From assembly GCF_030705305.1 (NCBI RefSeq), contig NZ_JAUZEE010000005.1:302087-366086 (forward strand): a stretch of 64,000 nt of DNA, read 5' to 3'. The notes beneath the pieces are model-generated. The model was not told the DNA's origin and did no database searches. It saw only the letters and a program-made list of their open reading frames with translations. Below, piece by piece: positions 1 to 8,697 of this stretch. The DNA comes from Leptothrix discophora (lineage in GTDB: Bacteria; Pseudomonadota; Gammaproteobacteria; Burkholderiales; Burkholderiaceae_C). How positions within the stretch are numbered: position 1 is the first letter of the stretch; each line of letters opens with the position of its first letter. The position numbers were made by a program, and so were the translations under genes.

Positions 1-597
<597 letters not shown>

Positions 598-659
598 CCA
601 GCGCCTGCCCCTCGCCCGGCGGTTACGCCGGGCGATCCCCCGCGGGGATGGCGGGCCGG

Positions 660-684
660 CTTGGGGCGGCCCGGCGCTCGGCCC
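660..684. repeat. Dispersed intergenic GC-rich repeat, copy 1
   Basis: These 25 bases, beginning CTTGGGGCGGCCCGG, recur exactly at 33643-33667. A 13-base core (GGCCCGGCGCTCG) also occurs on the minus strand at 26978-26990. A short palindrome (635-640/644-649) lies just upstream. All copies sit between genes, as expected of a REP-like element. Confidence 0.55.
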
Positions 685-723
685 GCTCGAACGCACCCGA
701 CACCAGATCCCGAACACCCAGCA

Positions 724-2217
724 TCACGCCGGCCCCGAGCCGGCGTTTTTCATGGTCGACCGCGCTGCGGTGAACGCCTTCCAGAATGCCGCGTCCTGCG
801 AGGAGGCGAAGTTGATGCGCATCGCGGTGCTGGGGCGGCGGTGGGCGTGGAACAGGCTGCCGGGAGCGATCAGCCAGCCGGCGTCGAGCAGGGGCAGGGC
901 CAGGCGTTCGGTGTCGACGCCGGTGTCGACCCAGCCGAACAGGCCCTGCGGCGGCGTGATGAAGCGGCAACCGGCCGACTCGGCCAGGCGCACGCTGCGG
1001 CCGCGTGCGCTGGCCAGCAGGGCGTCGACCTTCTCGGCGTGGCGGCGCAGCAGGCCCTGTTCGAGGCAGACCGCGACGGCCTGTTCGAGCAGCGCCGGGC
1101 TGGTCAGCGTGCTCAGCATCTTGGCGTCGATCAGCCGCTCGACCAGCCCGGCCGGCGCGGCCAGGTAGCCAACCCGCCAGCTCGGCGCCAGGATCTTCGA
1201 GAAGCCGCTGACGTAGACCGTGCGCTGCAGCCCGTCCAGGGCCGACAGGCGCGGCGCGTGCGGCGGTGCCAGGTAGGCATAGGTGTCGTCCTCGGCGATC
1301 AGGAAATCGTGTGCCTGCGCCAGCTGCAGCAGGCGGTGCGCGGTGTGCAGGCCGAGCGTGTGGCCGGTCGGGTTGTGCAGCACCGACACGGTCACGTACA
1401 GCCGCGGCCGGTGCTCGCGGGCCAGCGCCTCCAGCACGGCCAGGTCCGGACCCTCGGCGTCGCGCGGCACCGGCAGCAGGCGCAGCCCCTGCCGCGACAG
1501 CCGTGCCGACTCGACCGCCCAGCCCGGGTCGTCGATCAGCACCGCATCGCCGGGCGCGAGCAGGGTGCGCGAGACCAGGTCCAGCGCATGCGTCGCGCCC
1601 ACCGCCGTCACGATGCTGGCCGGCGTGGCGGGGATGCCCAGGTCCTGCAGACGCACCGACAGCGCCTCGCGCAGGCGCCGGTCACCAGCCGGCTCGCCGT
1701 AGAGCAGCGAGCTGGCCGCCGCGCCCGCATGCCGGTCGTCGGCCAGCACACGCCGCAGCGCACCGTGCAGCAACGGCAGGTCCAGCCAGGTCGCCGGCAG
1801 GGTGCCCAGGCCGGGCCCCGGCCTGCCGCCGCCGGCCTGGAACATGCCGCGGATCAGCGCGGTCGCGTCGATCGGGGCGACGCGCGGCGTGTGCGGGTCC
1901 TGCGGCCCGGGCCCGGCGGCGGGCGAGCTGCGGCTGCGCGGCGTCGACGCGTCGGGCTGCGGTCCGCGCACGAAGAAGCCGCGCTGCTTGCGGGCCTCGA
2001 CCAGGCCTTGCGCCAGCAGCTGGTCGTAGGCCGCGACGACGGTGTGCGGGCTGACGCCATGCCGCCGCGCCGCATCGCGCACCGAGGGCAGCCGCGCGCC
2101 CGGCCCCAGCAGGCGCTGGCGGATGCGATCGGCGACCTGGCTGGCGAGCTGCTCGCTCAGGGTCTGGCCGCTGTGGCGGGTCAGGGGTGCGGCCGACAAT
2201 GGCAGGTCGTTCTTCAT
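724..2217 (-). CDS. MocR/PdxR-family transcriptional regulator (GntR HTH fused to aminotransferase fold)
   Basis: This 497-residue protein has an N-terminal winged helix of the GntR type (about residues 22-84, with LPSVRDAARRHGVSPHTV as recognition region). A variable Pro/Ser linker (85-115) joins it to a fold-type I aminotransferase domain (about 120-497). The PLP Schiff-base lysine is K341 in SGFSKILAPSWRVGY, and the HNPTG and AEDDTY motifs are present. Proteins of this family sense PLP or amino-acid adducts and usually act on a divergent neighbour. Here that neighbour is the LysE-type exporter starting 138 bases away, so control of amino-acid export is the simplest inference. A near-consensus TTGACC (complement of 2279-2284) and a direct repeat at 2285-2303 lie in the shared upstream region. 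The ligand cannot be named from sequence. Confidence 0.9.
   Translation of the reverse strand: MKNDLPLSAAPLTRHSGQTLSEQLASQVADRIRQRLLGPGARLPSVRDAARRHGVSPHTVVAAYDQLLAQGLVEARKQRGFFVRGPQPDASTPRSRSSPAAGPGPQDPHTPRVAPIDATALIRGMFQAGGGRPGPGLGTLPATWLDLPLLHGALRRVLADDRHAGAAASSLLYGEPAGDRRLREALSVRLQDLGIPATPASIVTAVGATHALDLVSRTLLAPGDAVLIDDPGWAVESARLSRQGLRLLPVPRDAEGPDLAVLEALAREHRPRLYVTVSVLHNPTGHTLGLHTAHRLLQLAQAHDFLIAEDDTYAYLAPPHAPRLSALDGLQRTVYVSGFSKILAPSWRVGYLAAPAGLVERLIDAKMLSTLTSPALLEQAVAVCLEQGLLRRHAEKVDALLASARGRSVRLAESAGCRFITPPQGLFGWVDTGVDTERLALPLLDAGWLIAPGSLFHAHRRPSTAMRINFASSQDAAFWKAFTAARSTMKNAGSGPA
727..750 (+). terminator. Rho-independent terminator downstream of rpoH
   Basis: A perfect 7-bp stem (CGCCGGC 727-733, GCCGGCG 739-745) has a 5-base loop and is followed directly by five T on the + strand. 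It lies inside the last codons of the convergent mocR-type gene, so the same bases end rpoH transcripts and encode the tail of its neighbour. A second hairpin closer to rpoH (613-621/626-634, GTTA loop) has no U-tract. Confidence 0.7.
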
Positions 2218-2278
2218 GGGACGGCTCCGGCAGGGCGTGTATCGCCCGGATCGGCGACACAGATCGATGCTGTGATCG

Positions 2279-2320
2279 GGTCAACTGTACTGCACTTGTA
2301 TTGTCGCTGGCGCCTAGACT
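2279..2320. promoter_or_regulatory. Candidate MocR operator and divergent promoters between mocR-type gene and lysE
   Basis: Two copies of an octamer, CTGTACTG (2285-2292) and TTGTATTG (2296-2303), are 6/8 identical and 11 bases apart, one helical turn on the same face. They sit between a minus-strand TTGACC -35 (2279-2284) and a plus-strand TAGACT -10-like hexamer (2315-2320). Direct repeats at the promoter are typical for MocR-family regulators. The assignment is an inference. Confidence 0.4.
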
Positions 2321-2355
2321 GTGGCGCATGTTCCCCACCTTCCAAACGAGCCGCG

Positions 2356-2982
2356 ATGCCGCTTGCCGACTACCTTGCGCTGCTGGCGATGATCACGGCG
2401 ATGGCCTTCACGCCCGGTCCGAACACCACGCTGTCGACCGCGCTGGCCGCCAACCTGGGGCTGCGCCATGCGATGCGCTTCGTGCTGGCCGTGCCGGTGG
2501 GCTGGTTGCTGCTGCTGCTCGGTGCCAGCCTGGGCGTGGCCGGCGCGGTGCAGGCCTGGCCGCCACTGGGCTGGGTGATCCAGGCGATCGGCCTGGGCTA
2601 CATGACGTTGCTGGCCTGGCGGCTCTGGCACGCGCGGCATCTGTCCGAGGCCGATGCGGCCCAGCTGGGCGTGGGCTTCCGCGAGGGCGTGGCGCTGCAG
2701 TTCGTCAACATCAAGGCCTGGATGGCCGCGCTGACCGTCAGCGCCGGCTGGGTGCTGCCCGGGCCGCTGGGCGAGCGCTTGCTGGTGGTCGTGCCCACCA
2801 TGATGTTCTATGCCTTCGCCAGCAACTTCAGCTACGCGCTGATCGGCGCGCTGCTGCGGCGCTGGCTGGCGCAGGGCCGGCGTCTGCTGGTCTTCAACCG
2901 GGCCATGGCGACGCTGCTGGCGCTGACCGCGCTGTGGCTGGCGCTGGGTGGTGCTGCGCTGGGTGGTGCCGCGCGGGGCTGA
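2356..2982 (+). CDS. LysE/RhtB-family amino-acid exporter
   Basis: A 208-residue inner-membrane protein of about six hydrophobic segments, the normal size for LysE/RhtB/ArgO exporters, which move amino acids out by proton exchange. The signature near the N-terminus is present (AFTPGPNTTL, residues about 17-26), as is the internal LQFVNIKAWMAAL that corresponds to the family NPK region. The ATG at 2356 is chosen because it begins the family's usual MxxxxYLAL start; the frame is open far upstream only because of GC bias. It is divergent from a MocR-type regulator and is followed four bases later by a DMT-family transporter, so the two exporters are probably co-transcribed. The substrate is unknown. 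Confidence 0.88.
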   Translation: MPLADYLALLAMITAMAFTPGPNTTLSTALAANLGLRHAMRFVLAVPVGWLLLLLGASLGVAGAVQAWPPLGWVIQAIGLGYMTLLAWRLWHARHLSEADAAQLGVGFREGVALQFVNIKAWMAALTVSAGWVLPGPLGERLLVVVPTMMFYAFASNFSYALIGALLRRWLAQGRRLLVFNRAMATLLALTALWLALGGAALGGAARG

Positions 2983-2986
2983 GCGC

Positions 2987-3904
2987 ATGAGCGCCGCCCC
3001 GTCCCACCCCTCGCGCCGCGACGAGGCCCGCGGGCTCTGGCTGGGCCTGCTGGGCGTGCTGATCTTCGCGCTGACCTTCCCGATGACGCGGCTGGCGGTC
3101 GGCCCGCAGGACGCGCCGCAGCTGCCGCCTTTCTTCGTGACCGCCGCCCGCGCCGCCGGTGCCGGCCTGCTCAGCGCGGCCTGGCTGCTGTGGCAGCGCG
3201 CCAGCCGGCCGCGCCGCGACGAGTGGCTGCCGCTGGCCGTCAGCGCGCTGGGCACCGTGCTCGGCTTTCCGCTGTTCATCGCGCTGGCGCTGCGCCAGGT
3301 GCCGGCCATGCATGCGGCCGTCGTGACGGGCGTGCTGCCGCTGGCGACCGCCGCGCTGGCCGCCGTGCGGCTGCGCCAGCGGCCGTCGACCGGCTTCTGG
3401 CTCTGCGCGGTCGGCGGCTGCGCGCTGGTGCTGGCCTTTGCCTGGCAGGCGGGTGGCGGCGGCCTGGTGCTGGCCGACCTCTGGCTGCTGCTGGCGGTGC
3501 TGAGCGCGGCGACCGGCTACGTGTCGGGCGCGCAGTTGTCGGCCCGCCGGCCGGCCGAGCAGGTCATCGGCTGGGTGCTGGCCTGCAGCCTGCCGCTGAC
3601 CGTGCCGGCCGCGCTGCTGGCCTGGCCGGAGGCGCCGGCCCGCGCCGCATCCTGGGGCGCGCTGGGCTACCTGACGGTGTTCTCGATGTGGCTGGGCTTC
3701 TTCGCCTGGTACCGCGCGCTGGTGCTGGGCGGCATGGTGCGCGTCAGCCAGGTGCAGCTGGTCCAGCCCTTCCTGGCGCTGCTGATGGCCGTGCCGGTGC
3801 TGGGCGAGCCGCTCGAAGCCGTGACGCTCGGCTATGCGCTGGCCGTGCTCGCGCTGGTGCTGATCGGCAAGCGCCTGCCGGTGCGCGCCGTGTCGCCACG
3901 CTGA
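2987..3904 (+). CDS. DMT-superfamily (EamA) transporter
   Basis: This 305-residue protein has ten hydrophobic stretches arranged as two EamA repeats (about residues 15-145 and 160-300), the usual RhaT/YdcZ-like drug/metabolite transporter layout. The ATG at 2987 is preferred over the in-frame ATG at 2948, which would overlap the preceding lysE gene by 35 bases; from 2987 the gene starts four bases after that stop. It is probably an exporter of amino acids or related metabolites working with the adjacent LysE-type protein and the aminotransferase 39 bases downstream, but nothing in the sequence shows the substrate. Confidence 0.85.
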   Translation: MSAAPSHPSRRDEARGLWLGLLGVLIFALTFPMTRLAVGPQDAPQLPPFFVTAARAAGAGLLSAAWLLWQRASRPRRDEWLPLAVSALGTVLGFPLFIALALRQVPAMHAAVVTGVLPLATAALAAVRLRQRPSTGFWLCAVGGCALVLAFAWQAGGGGLVLADLWLLLAVLSAATGYVSGAQLSARRPAEQVIGWVLACSLPLTVPAALLAWPEAPARAASWGALGYLTVFSMWLGFFAWYRALVLGGMVRVSQVQLVQPFLALLMAVPVLGEPLEAVTLGYALAVLALVLIGKRLPVRAVSPR

Positions 3905-3943
3905 CAATCGATCCCTGGACCTGCTGACCGTACGGAACCCGAC

Positions 3944-5155
3944 ATGACCTCGACCTCGCACCCTTCGACCTCACCCTGGCACCTGGCGCAGCGCGCCGCG
4001 CGGCTGAACCCGTCGGTCATCCGCGAGATCCTCAAGGTCACCGAGCAGCCCGGCATCCTGTCGCTGGCCGGCGGCCTGCCCTCGCCCGACGCCTTTCCGA
4101 TCGAGGCCATGCGCGAGGCGAGCGAGCGCGTGCTGCGCGACCACCCGCGCGAGGCGCTGCAGTACGCCGCCAGCGAAGGCTACGGCCCGCTGCGCGACTG
4201 GGTGGCCGAGCACCTCAAGACCCAGGGCCTGGCCGTGCAGGCCAGCCAGGTGCTGATCACGACCGGCTCGCAGCAGGGCCTGGACCTGGTTGCGAAGGTG
4301 CTGGTCGATCCGGGCGCGCCGGTGGCCGTCGAGACGCCGACCTACCTCGGCGCGCTGCAGGCCTTCTCGCCCTTCGAGCCGCGTTTCATCCCGGTCGACA
4401 GCGACGAGCAGGGCGCGCGGCCCGAGTCGCTGCGCTCGCTGTCGATGCATGCGCCGGCCGGCCGCTTCTTCTACGTCCTGCCCAACTACCAGAACCCCAC
4501 CGGCCGGGTGATGGGCGAGGCCCGCCGCGTCGCGCTGGTCGAGGCGGCCGAGCAGTGCGGCGTGCCGCTGGTCGAGGACAACCCCTATGGCGACCTCTGG
4601 TACGACGCACCGCCGCCGCCCGCGCTGAGTGGCCGCTGGGCCGAGGGCTCGGTCTACCTGGGCTCGTTCTCGAAGGTGCTGGCGCCGGGCCTGCGGCTGG
4701 GCTACGTGGTCGCACCGCCGGCGCTCTACCCCAAGCTGCTGCAGGCCAAGCAGGCGGCCGACCTGCACACGCCGGGCTACAACCAGCGCATCGTGCATGC
4801 GGTCATCGCCGACGGCTTCCTGGACCGCCACCTGCCGACCGTGCGCGCGCGCTACAAGGCCCAGCGCGACGCGATGCAGCAGGCCCTGACGCGCCACCTG
4901 CCGGCCGGCACACGCTGGCAGCCGCCGCAGGGCGGCATGTTCTTCTGGCTCACGCTGCCCGACGGCTGCGACGCGCTGGCGCTGCTGCCGCAGGCGGTCG
5001 AGGCCGGCGTCGCCTACGTGCCTGGCGCGGCCTTCTATGCCGACCATGCCGACACGCGCACGCTGCGCCTGTCCTTCGTGACGCTGAGCCCCGAGCAGAT
5101 CGATGCCGCCGTCGCGCTGCTGGGCGGCGTGCTGCGTCGCCACCTCGAACGCTGA
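3944..5155 (+). CDS. PLP-dependent class I/II aminotransferase (LysN / 2-aminoadipate aminotransferase-like)
   Basis: A 403-residue fold-type I aminotransferase. The PLP lysine is K244 in LGSFSKVLAPGLRLGY. The cofactor-binding Asn (NYQNPTG, about 181-187) and Asp-Tyr pair (EDNPYGDLWY) are present, and LAGGLPSPDAFP at 41-52 is the hallmark of the LysN/MocR-catalytic subgroup that accepts 2-aminoadipate, kynurenine or branched and aromatic amino acids. Unlike the gene at 724-2217 it has no DNA-binding domain. It lies between an EamA transporter and a PhzF-like gene in one direction with short gaps, so a small amino-acid metabolism operon is likely. The exact substrate cannot be read from sequence. 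Confidence 0.88.
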   Translation: MTSTSHPSTSPWHLAQRAARLNPSVIREILKVTEQPGILSLAGGLPSPDAFPIEAMREASERVLRDHPREALQYAASEGYGPLRDWVAEHLKTQGLAVQASQVLITTGSQQGLDLVAKVLVDPGAPVAVETPTYLGALQAFSPFEPRFIPVDSDEQGARPESLRSLSMHAPAGRFFYVLPNYQNPTGRVMGEARRVALVEAAEQCGVPLVEDNPYGDLWYDAPPPPALSGRWAEGSVYLGSFSKVLAPGLRLGYVVAPPALYPKLLQAKQAADLHTPGYNQRIVHAVIADGFLDRHLPTVRARYKAQRDAMQQALTRHLPAGTRWQPPQGGMFFWLTLPDGCDALALLPQAVEAGVAYVPGAAFYADHADTRTLRLSFVTLSPEQIDAAVALLGGVLRRHLER

Positions 5156-5168
5156 GCCGGAGTCCCGC

Positions 5169-6041
5169 ATGCCGAACCCGTCCCGCCGCTACGCCCAGGT
5201 CGACGTCTTCAGCGCCGTGCCCCTGCTCGGCAACCCCCTCGCGGTCGTGGTCGATGCCGAGGGCCTGGACGACGCCACGATGCAGGCCTTTGCCCGCTGG
5301 ACCCAGCTGAGCGAGACGACCTTTCTGCTGCCGCCGACCGATCCGGCCGCCGACTACCGGGTGCGCATCTTCACGCCCGGCCGCGAGCTGCCCTTTGCCG
5401 GCCACCCGACGCTGGGCAGCTGCCAGGTCTGGCTGGACCACGGCGGCCGGCCACAGCACGATGGCGAGGTGGTGCAGCAATGTGGCGTCGGCCTGGTGCG
5501 CATCCGCCGACAGGTCCGGGAGGACGGCCACGCGCGGCTCGCGTTCGCGGCGCCGCCGTTGCGCCGCAGCGGTCCGGTCGATGCGGGGCTGCACGCGCAG
5601 GTGCTGGCCGCGCTGCAACTGCCGGCCGAGGCGGTGCGGGCGGTCCACTGGGTCGACAACGGCCCGCCGTGGATCGCCGCGCTGCTGCACGACGCAGCGG
5701 CGGTGAACGCGCTGCGGCCCGATCCGGCCTTCATGCGCGGGCTCGAACTGGGTGTCGTCGGCGCCTACCCCCAGGGCAGCGATCTGGACTTCGAGGTGCG
5801 TGCCTTCGTGCCCGAGCTGGGCGTGCCGGAAGACCCGGTCACCGGCAGCCTCAACGCCGGCATCGCGCAGTGGCTCATCGGTGCCGGGCTGGCGCCGCGC
5901 CGCTATGTCGCCGGACAGGGCCGGGCGCTGGGCCGCGACGGGCGCATCCACGTCGAGGCCGAGGCCGGCGCCGACGGCGACACGGTCTGGATCGGCGGCG
6001 ACGTTTGCGGGCTGATCGCCGGCAGCGTCCGTCTATCCTGA
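5169..6041 (+). CDS. PhzF-family isomerase/epimerase-like protein
   Basis: A 290-residue protein of the PhzF (diaminopimelate epimerase-like) fold. The catalytic Glu is E49 in LSETTFLLPP. The paired half-domain signature GHPTLGS sits near residue 79, and PVTGSLNAGIAQWL in the C-terminal half is the second conserved loop. The start at 5169 lies 13 bases after the aminotransferase stop with a GGAG just before it. The family includes the phenazine enzyme PhzF, but most members, found in genomes without other phz genes as here, have unknown substrates. A phenazine role is therefore not claimed. Confidence 0.88.
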   Translation: MPNPSRRYAQVDVFSAVPLLGNPLAVVVDAEGLDDATMQAFARWTQLSETTFLLPPTDPAADYRVRIFTPGRELPFAGHPTLGSCQVWLDHGGRPQHDGEVVQQCGVGLVRIRRQVREDGHARLAFAAPPLRRSGPVDAGLHAQVLAALQLPAEAVRAVHWVDNGPPWIAALLHDAAAVNALRPDPAFMRGLELGVVGAYPQGSDLDFEVRAFVPELGVPEDPVTGSLNAGIAQWLIGAGLAPRRYVAGQGRALGRDGRIHVEAEAGADGDTVWIGGDVCGLIAGSVRLS

Positions 6042-6046
6042 GCGCC

Positions 6047-6718
6047 ATGCACGTCGAACCCGATCACCTCGTCCTGGCCTGCCGCGATCTCGACAGCGGC
6101 GCGCGCTGGCTGGCGCAGCGCCTGGGCGCCGAGCCCGTCGCCGGCGGTCGCCATGCCTTCATGGGCACGCACAACCGCCTGCTGCAGGTCAGCTCGCCGA
6201 CCCACGCGCGCTGCTACCTCGAACTGATCGCGATCGACCCGGACGCGCCCGCGCCGGCCCGGCCGCGCTGGTTCGGGCTCGACGATGCCGCGCTGCAGGC
6301 CCGCCTGGCCGACGCGCCCGAACTGGTCGCCTGGGTCGGCCGTTCGCCGCAGGTCGACATGCACCGCTGGGGCCTGATCACGATCGGCCTCCAGCCAGGC
6401 ACCCTCGTGGCGACCGAGCGTGCGGTGCCCGGTTCGGCGACGCCGTTGCGCTGGCAGGTCGTGCTGCGCGAGGACGGCGCGACCTTGCTGGGCGGCGCGG
6501 TGCCGGTGCTGATCCAGTGGCAGGGCGGCCACCCCTGCGATGGCCTGCCCGCCAGCCCGGTGGCGCTGCGCCGCCTGGTCGTTCGCGGCCTGCCGCCTCG
6601 CGCAGCCGAGGTCATGCGCCTGCGCGGCGTGCAGCGCGACGAGGTGCCCGACGCGCCGGTGCTGTCGGCCACCTTCGACACGCCGATCGGCGAAGTCGTG
6701 CTGCGCAGCGCGACCTGA
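6047..6718 (+). CDS. Glyoxalase-like (VOC superfamily) domain protein
   Basis: This 223-residue protein begins with the motif HVEPDHLVLACRDLDSGARWLAQRLG, typical of the glyoxalase-like family (Pfam Glyoxalase_3) found in uncharacterised VOC proteins. The conserved GTHNRLLQV and YLELIAIDP strands follow at about residues 44-67. The start lies five bases after the PhzF-like stop, so the gene is probably the end of that operon. A TATCCT hexamer seven bases upstream of the ATG could also act as a weak -10. The convergent terminator of the cytochrome gene follows. No metal-binding set or substrate can be assigned with certainty. Confidence 0.8.
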   Translation: MHVEPDHLVLACRDLDSGARWLAQRLGAEPVAGGRHAFMGTHNRLLQVSSPTHARCYLELIAIDPDAPAPARPRWFGLDDAALQARLADAPELVAWVGRSPQVDMHRWGLITIGLQPGTLVATERAVPGSATPLRWQVVLREDGATLLGGAVPVLIQWQGGHPCDGLPASPVALRRLVVRGLPPRAAEVMRLRGVQRDEVPDAPVLSATFDTPIGEVVLRSAT

Positions 6719-6753
6719 GCAGGCGACGTCGGGCCGATCGGGGCACGGCCATG

Positions 6754-6778
6754 AAAAAGGCCCGTCGATGACGGGCCT
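6754..6778 (-). terminator. Rho-independent terminator of the cytochrome c' gene
   Basis: An 8-bp perfect stem (AGGCCCGT 6758-6765, ACGGGCCT 6771-6778) with loop CGATG is followed on the minus strand by a run of five T (five A at 6754-6758 on the plus strand). It lies 36 bases beyond the cytochrome stop codon. Confidence 0.8.
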
Positions 6779-6813
6779 GTTCGATGACGCGAGCGGGCCG
6801 CAGCCCGCCAGCA

Positions 6814-7266
6814 TCACTCCTTGCGGTAGTCGTCGTGGCAGCCCTTGCAGGTCTTGCCGGTCTCGCCGAAGGCGGCCTTGAACTGGTCGGCATTGCCGGA
6901 CTTGGCGGCGACGTTCAGCGCGGCCATCGCGTCCTGCATCTTCTTGGCGGCGGCGTTGAACTTCTCGGTCTCGGACCAGATCTCGGCCTTCGCCTTGGTG
7001 TCGCCCTTGTCGGTGCCGGGCACGAAGCCGGCGAACGGCAGGCTCGACATCGACGCGGCGATCGCGATGTTGTCAGCGACGGTCTTGGCATCGAACGGCA
7101 CGCGGCCCTGGGCCATCGGGCCGAGGCGACCGAAGTGGGAGGCCATCACCGTGAAGGCGGCCTTGCGGTACTTGATGGCGTCTTCAGGCTTCTGGAACTG
7201 CGCAGCGGCCGGCAGGGCCAGCATCAGTCCAACGGAGGCGCTCAGGGCCAGGGTGAGGCGTTTCAT
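6814..7266 (-). CDS. cycP: Cytochrome c' (periplasmic, class II c-type cytochrome)
   Basis: A 150-residue precursor with a clear signal peptide (KRLTLALSASVGLMLALPAAA, cleavage probably before Q23). The mature part is a roughly 128-residue four-helix bundle whose haem site is at the extreme C-terminus (C140-K-G-C143-H144), the class II layout. FQKPEDAIKYRKAAFTVM and the following MASHFGRLG are typical of the family. Cytochromes c' bind NO and CO at a five-coordinate haem and are linked to nitric oxide tolerance. It is divergent from a cytochrome b561-type gene, a pairing seen in other proteobacteria, so the membrane cytochrome is a plausible electron partner. Its terminator is at 6754-6778. 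Confidence 0.93.
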   Translation of the reverse strand: MKRLTLALSASVGLMLALPAAAQFQKPEDAIKYRKAAFTVMASHFGRLGPMAQGRVPFDAKTVADNIAIAASMSSLPFAGFVPGTDKGDTKAKAEIWSETEKFNAAAKKMQDAMAALNVAAKSGNADQFKAAFGETGKTCKGCHDDYRKE

Positions 7267-7472
7267 CGACGGTGACTCCAGTGCATTCGTGACGGTTTCG
7301 TGAGGTGCGCGCTCTGAGGCAGGTCAAGACCTGTCCAGAAGCTGACTCAGTGTACGCTTGGGTTCCGTGAATTTAAGACGCACTTCATCTGCGTGATCCG
7401 TGCGCAACAGCGTGGGGATCGGGCTTCCTGGCGCGCGGCGTCCGCGTCGATGACCGAGGATGGACCGCTACG

Positions 7473-8180
7473 ATGACGGCCGTGAACCGCGCTGAAACCT
7501 CTTCCGCCAACGTGCGCCGCGTGCGCGTCTGGGACCTGCCGACGCGGCTGTTCCACTGGACCTTGCTGGTCTGCGTCCTCGGGTCCGTCGTGACCGCCAA
7601 GGTCGGTGGCAACGCCACCGTCTGGCACTTCCGGCTGGGCCTGGCGACGCTGGCGCTGATCGCCTTCCGGCTGGTCTGGGGCCTGGTCGGCGGGCGCTGG
7701 TCGCGCTTCACGTCCTTCATCTACGGCCCCGGTGCGGTGCTGCGCTACCTGCGTGGCCAGCCGCGCCCGGGCGAGCACTTCGAGGTCGGCCACAACCCGC
7801 TCGGCAGCCTGTCGGTGTTCGGGCTGCTGGGCATCCTGGCCGTCCAGGTCGCCACCGGCCTGGTGGCCGACGACGAGATCGCCAGCACCGGTCCGCTGAT
7901 CACCTTCGTCAGCGGCGCGGTGTCCAGCGCGGCGACCGCCTGGCACCGCACCGGCGGGCAGTGGCTGATCTTGGCGCTGGTCGGCCTGCATGTCGCGGCG
8001 ATCGTGTTCTACCGCCTGCACAAGCGTGTCGACCTGGTCGGGCCGATGCTGCATGGCGACAAGCTGCTCGCGGTCGAGGCACCCGACACCGGCGACACCG
8101 CGCTGCGGCGTGTGCTGGCCCTGCTGATCGGCGCGGCCTGCGCGGCACTGGCCATCTGGGTGAACTCCTTCGGGGCTTGA
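7473..8180 (+). CDS. Cytochrome b561 / Ni-Fe hydrogenase b-type cytochrome family protein
   Basis: A 235-residue integral membrane protein with four to five hydrophobic helices. VWDLPTRLFHWTLL near residue 18 is the family signature and supplies the first haem-ligand His; WHFRLGLATLALIAFRLVWG, a GHNPLGSLSVF loop and a final LVGLHVAAIVFYRL segment supply further His residues. Members carry two b haems and pass electrons between quinols and periplasmic cytochromes. It is divergent from cytochrome c' (206 bases between starts), which suggests joint regulation. The GNAT gene begins one base after its stop. The intergenic region contains a 5-bp inverted repeat AGGTC-AA-GACCT at 7321-7332 that could be an operator. 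Confidence 0.88.
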   Translation: MTAVNRAETSSANVRRVRVWDLPTRLFHWTLLVCVLGSVVTAKVGGNATVWHFRLGLATLALIAFRLVWGLVGGRWSRFTSFIYGPGAVLRYLRGQPRPGEHFEVGHNPLGSLSVFGLLGILAVQVATGLVADDEIASTGPLITFVSGAVSSAATAWHRTGGQWLILALVGLHVAAIVFYRLHKRVDLVGPMLHGDKLLAVEAPDTGDTALRRVLALLIGAACAALAIWVNSFGA

Positions 8181-8181
8181 C

Positions 8182-8697
8182 GTGGACGACGCGATACCGG
8201 CGCTGTCGCTGGTCCGGGCCGAGTCCCCGGAATCGATCGAGGCGGTGCGTCTGGTGTTCCACGAATACGCCGCCAGCCTCGGCATCGACCTGTGCTTCCA
8301 GGGCTTCGAGGACGAGCTGGCCGGCCTGCCCGGCGACTATGCCGAGCCGCGTGGCCTGCTGCTGCTGGCGATGGTCGACGGCGAGGTCGCCGGCTGCGGC
8401 GCCTTCCGGCCACTGCCCGATGCCGACGAGCCCAATGCCTGCGAGATGAAGCGCCTGTTCGTGCGCCGCGCCTTCCGCCGTTTTGGCTTCGGCCGGCTGA
8501 TCGCCGAGCACCTGCTCGACCGTGCCCGCGAGGCCGGCTACTCGTCGATGTACCTCGACACGCTCGACGACATGGAGGCCGCGCGCGAGCTCTACGCCTC
8601 GCTCGGCTTCACCGAGGTGCCGCCGTACTACTACAACCCGATCCCTGGCGCGCACTACCTGCGGGCCGACCTGTCGGACGGCGTCACGCGGTACTAG
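8182..8697 (+). CDS. GNAT-family N-acetyltransferase
   Basis: A 171-residue protein with the GNAT acyl-CoA-binding core. Motif A is RRAFRRFGFGRLIAEHLL (about residues 94-111), matching the R/Q-x-x-G-x-G/A consensus with a substitution, and YSSMYLDTLDDMEAARELYASLGF is motif B. A GTG start one base after the cytochrome b561 stop is used; it implies translational coupling. The substrate is unknown; small stand-alone GNATs of this type acetylate amino acids, polyamines or protein N-termini. Confidence 0.85.
   Translation: MDDAIPALSLVRAESPESIEAVRLVFHEYAASLGIDLCFQGFEDELAGLPGDYAEPRGLLLLAMVDGEVAGCGAFRPLPDADEPNACEMKRLFVRRAFRRFGFGRLIAEHLLDRAREAGYSSMYLDTLDDMEAARELYASLGFTEVPPYYYNPIPGAHYLRADLSDGVTRY

Noticed and set aside
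661..2982. A 773-codon plus-strand open frame
   Set aside because: It runs antisense through the MocR gene and only its end is the LysE gene; high GC removes stop codons. The product upstream of 2356 is low-complexity Arg/Gln/Ala.
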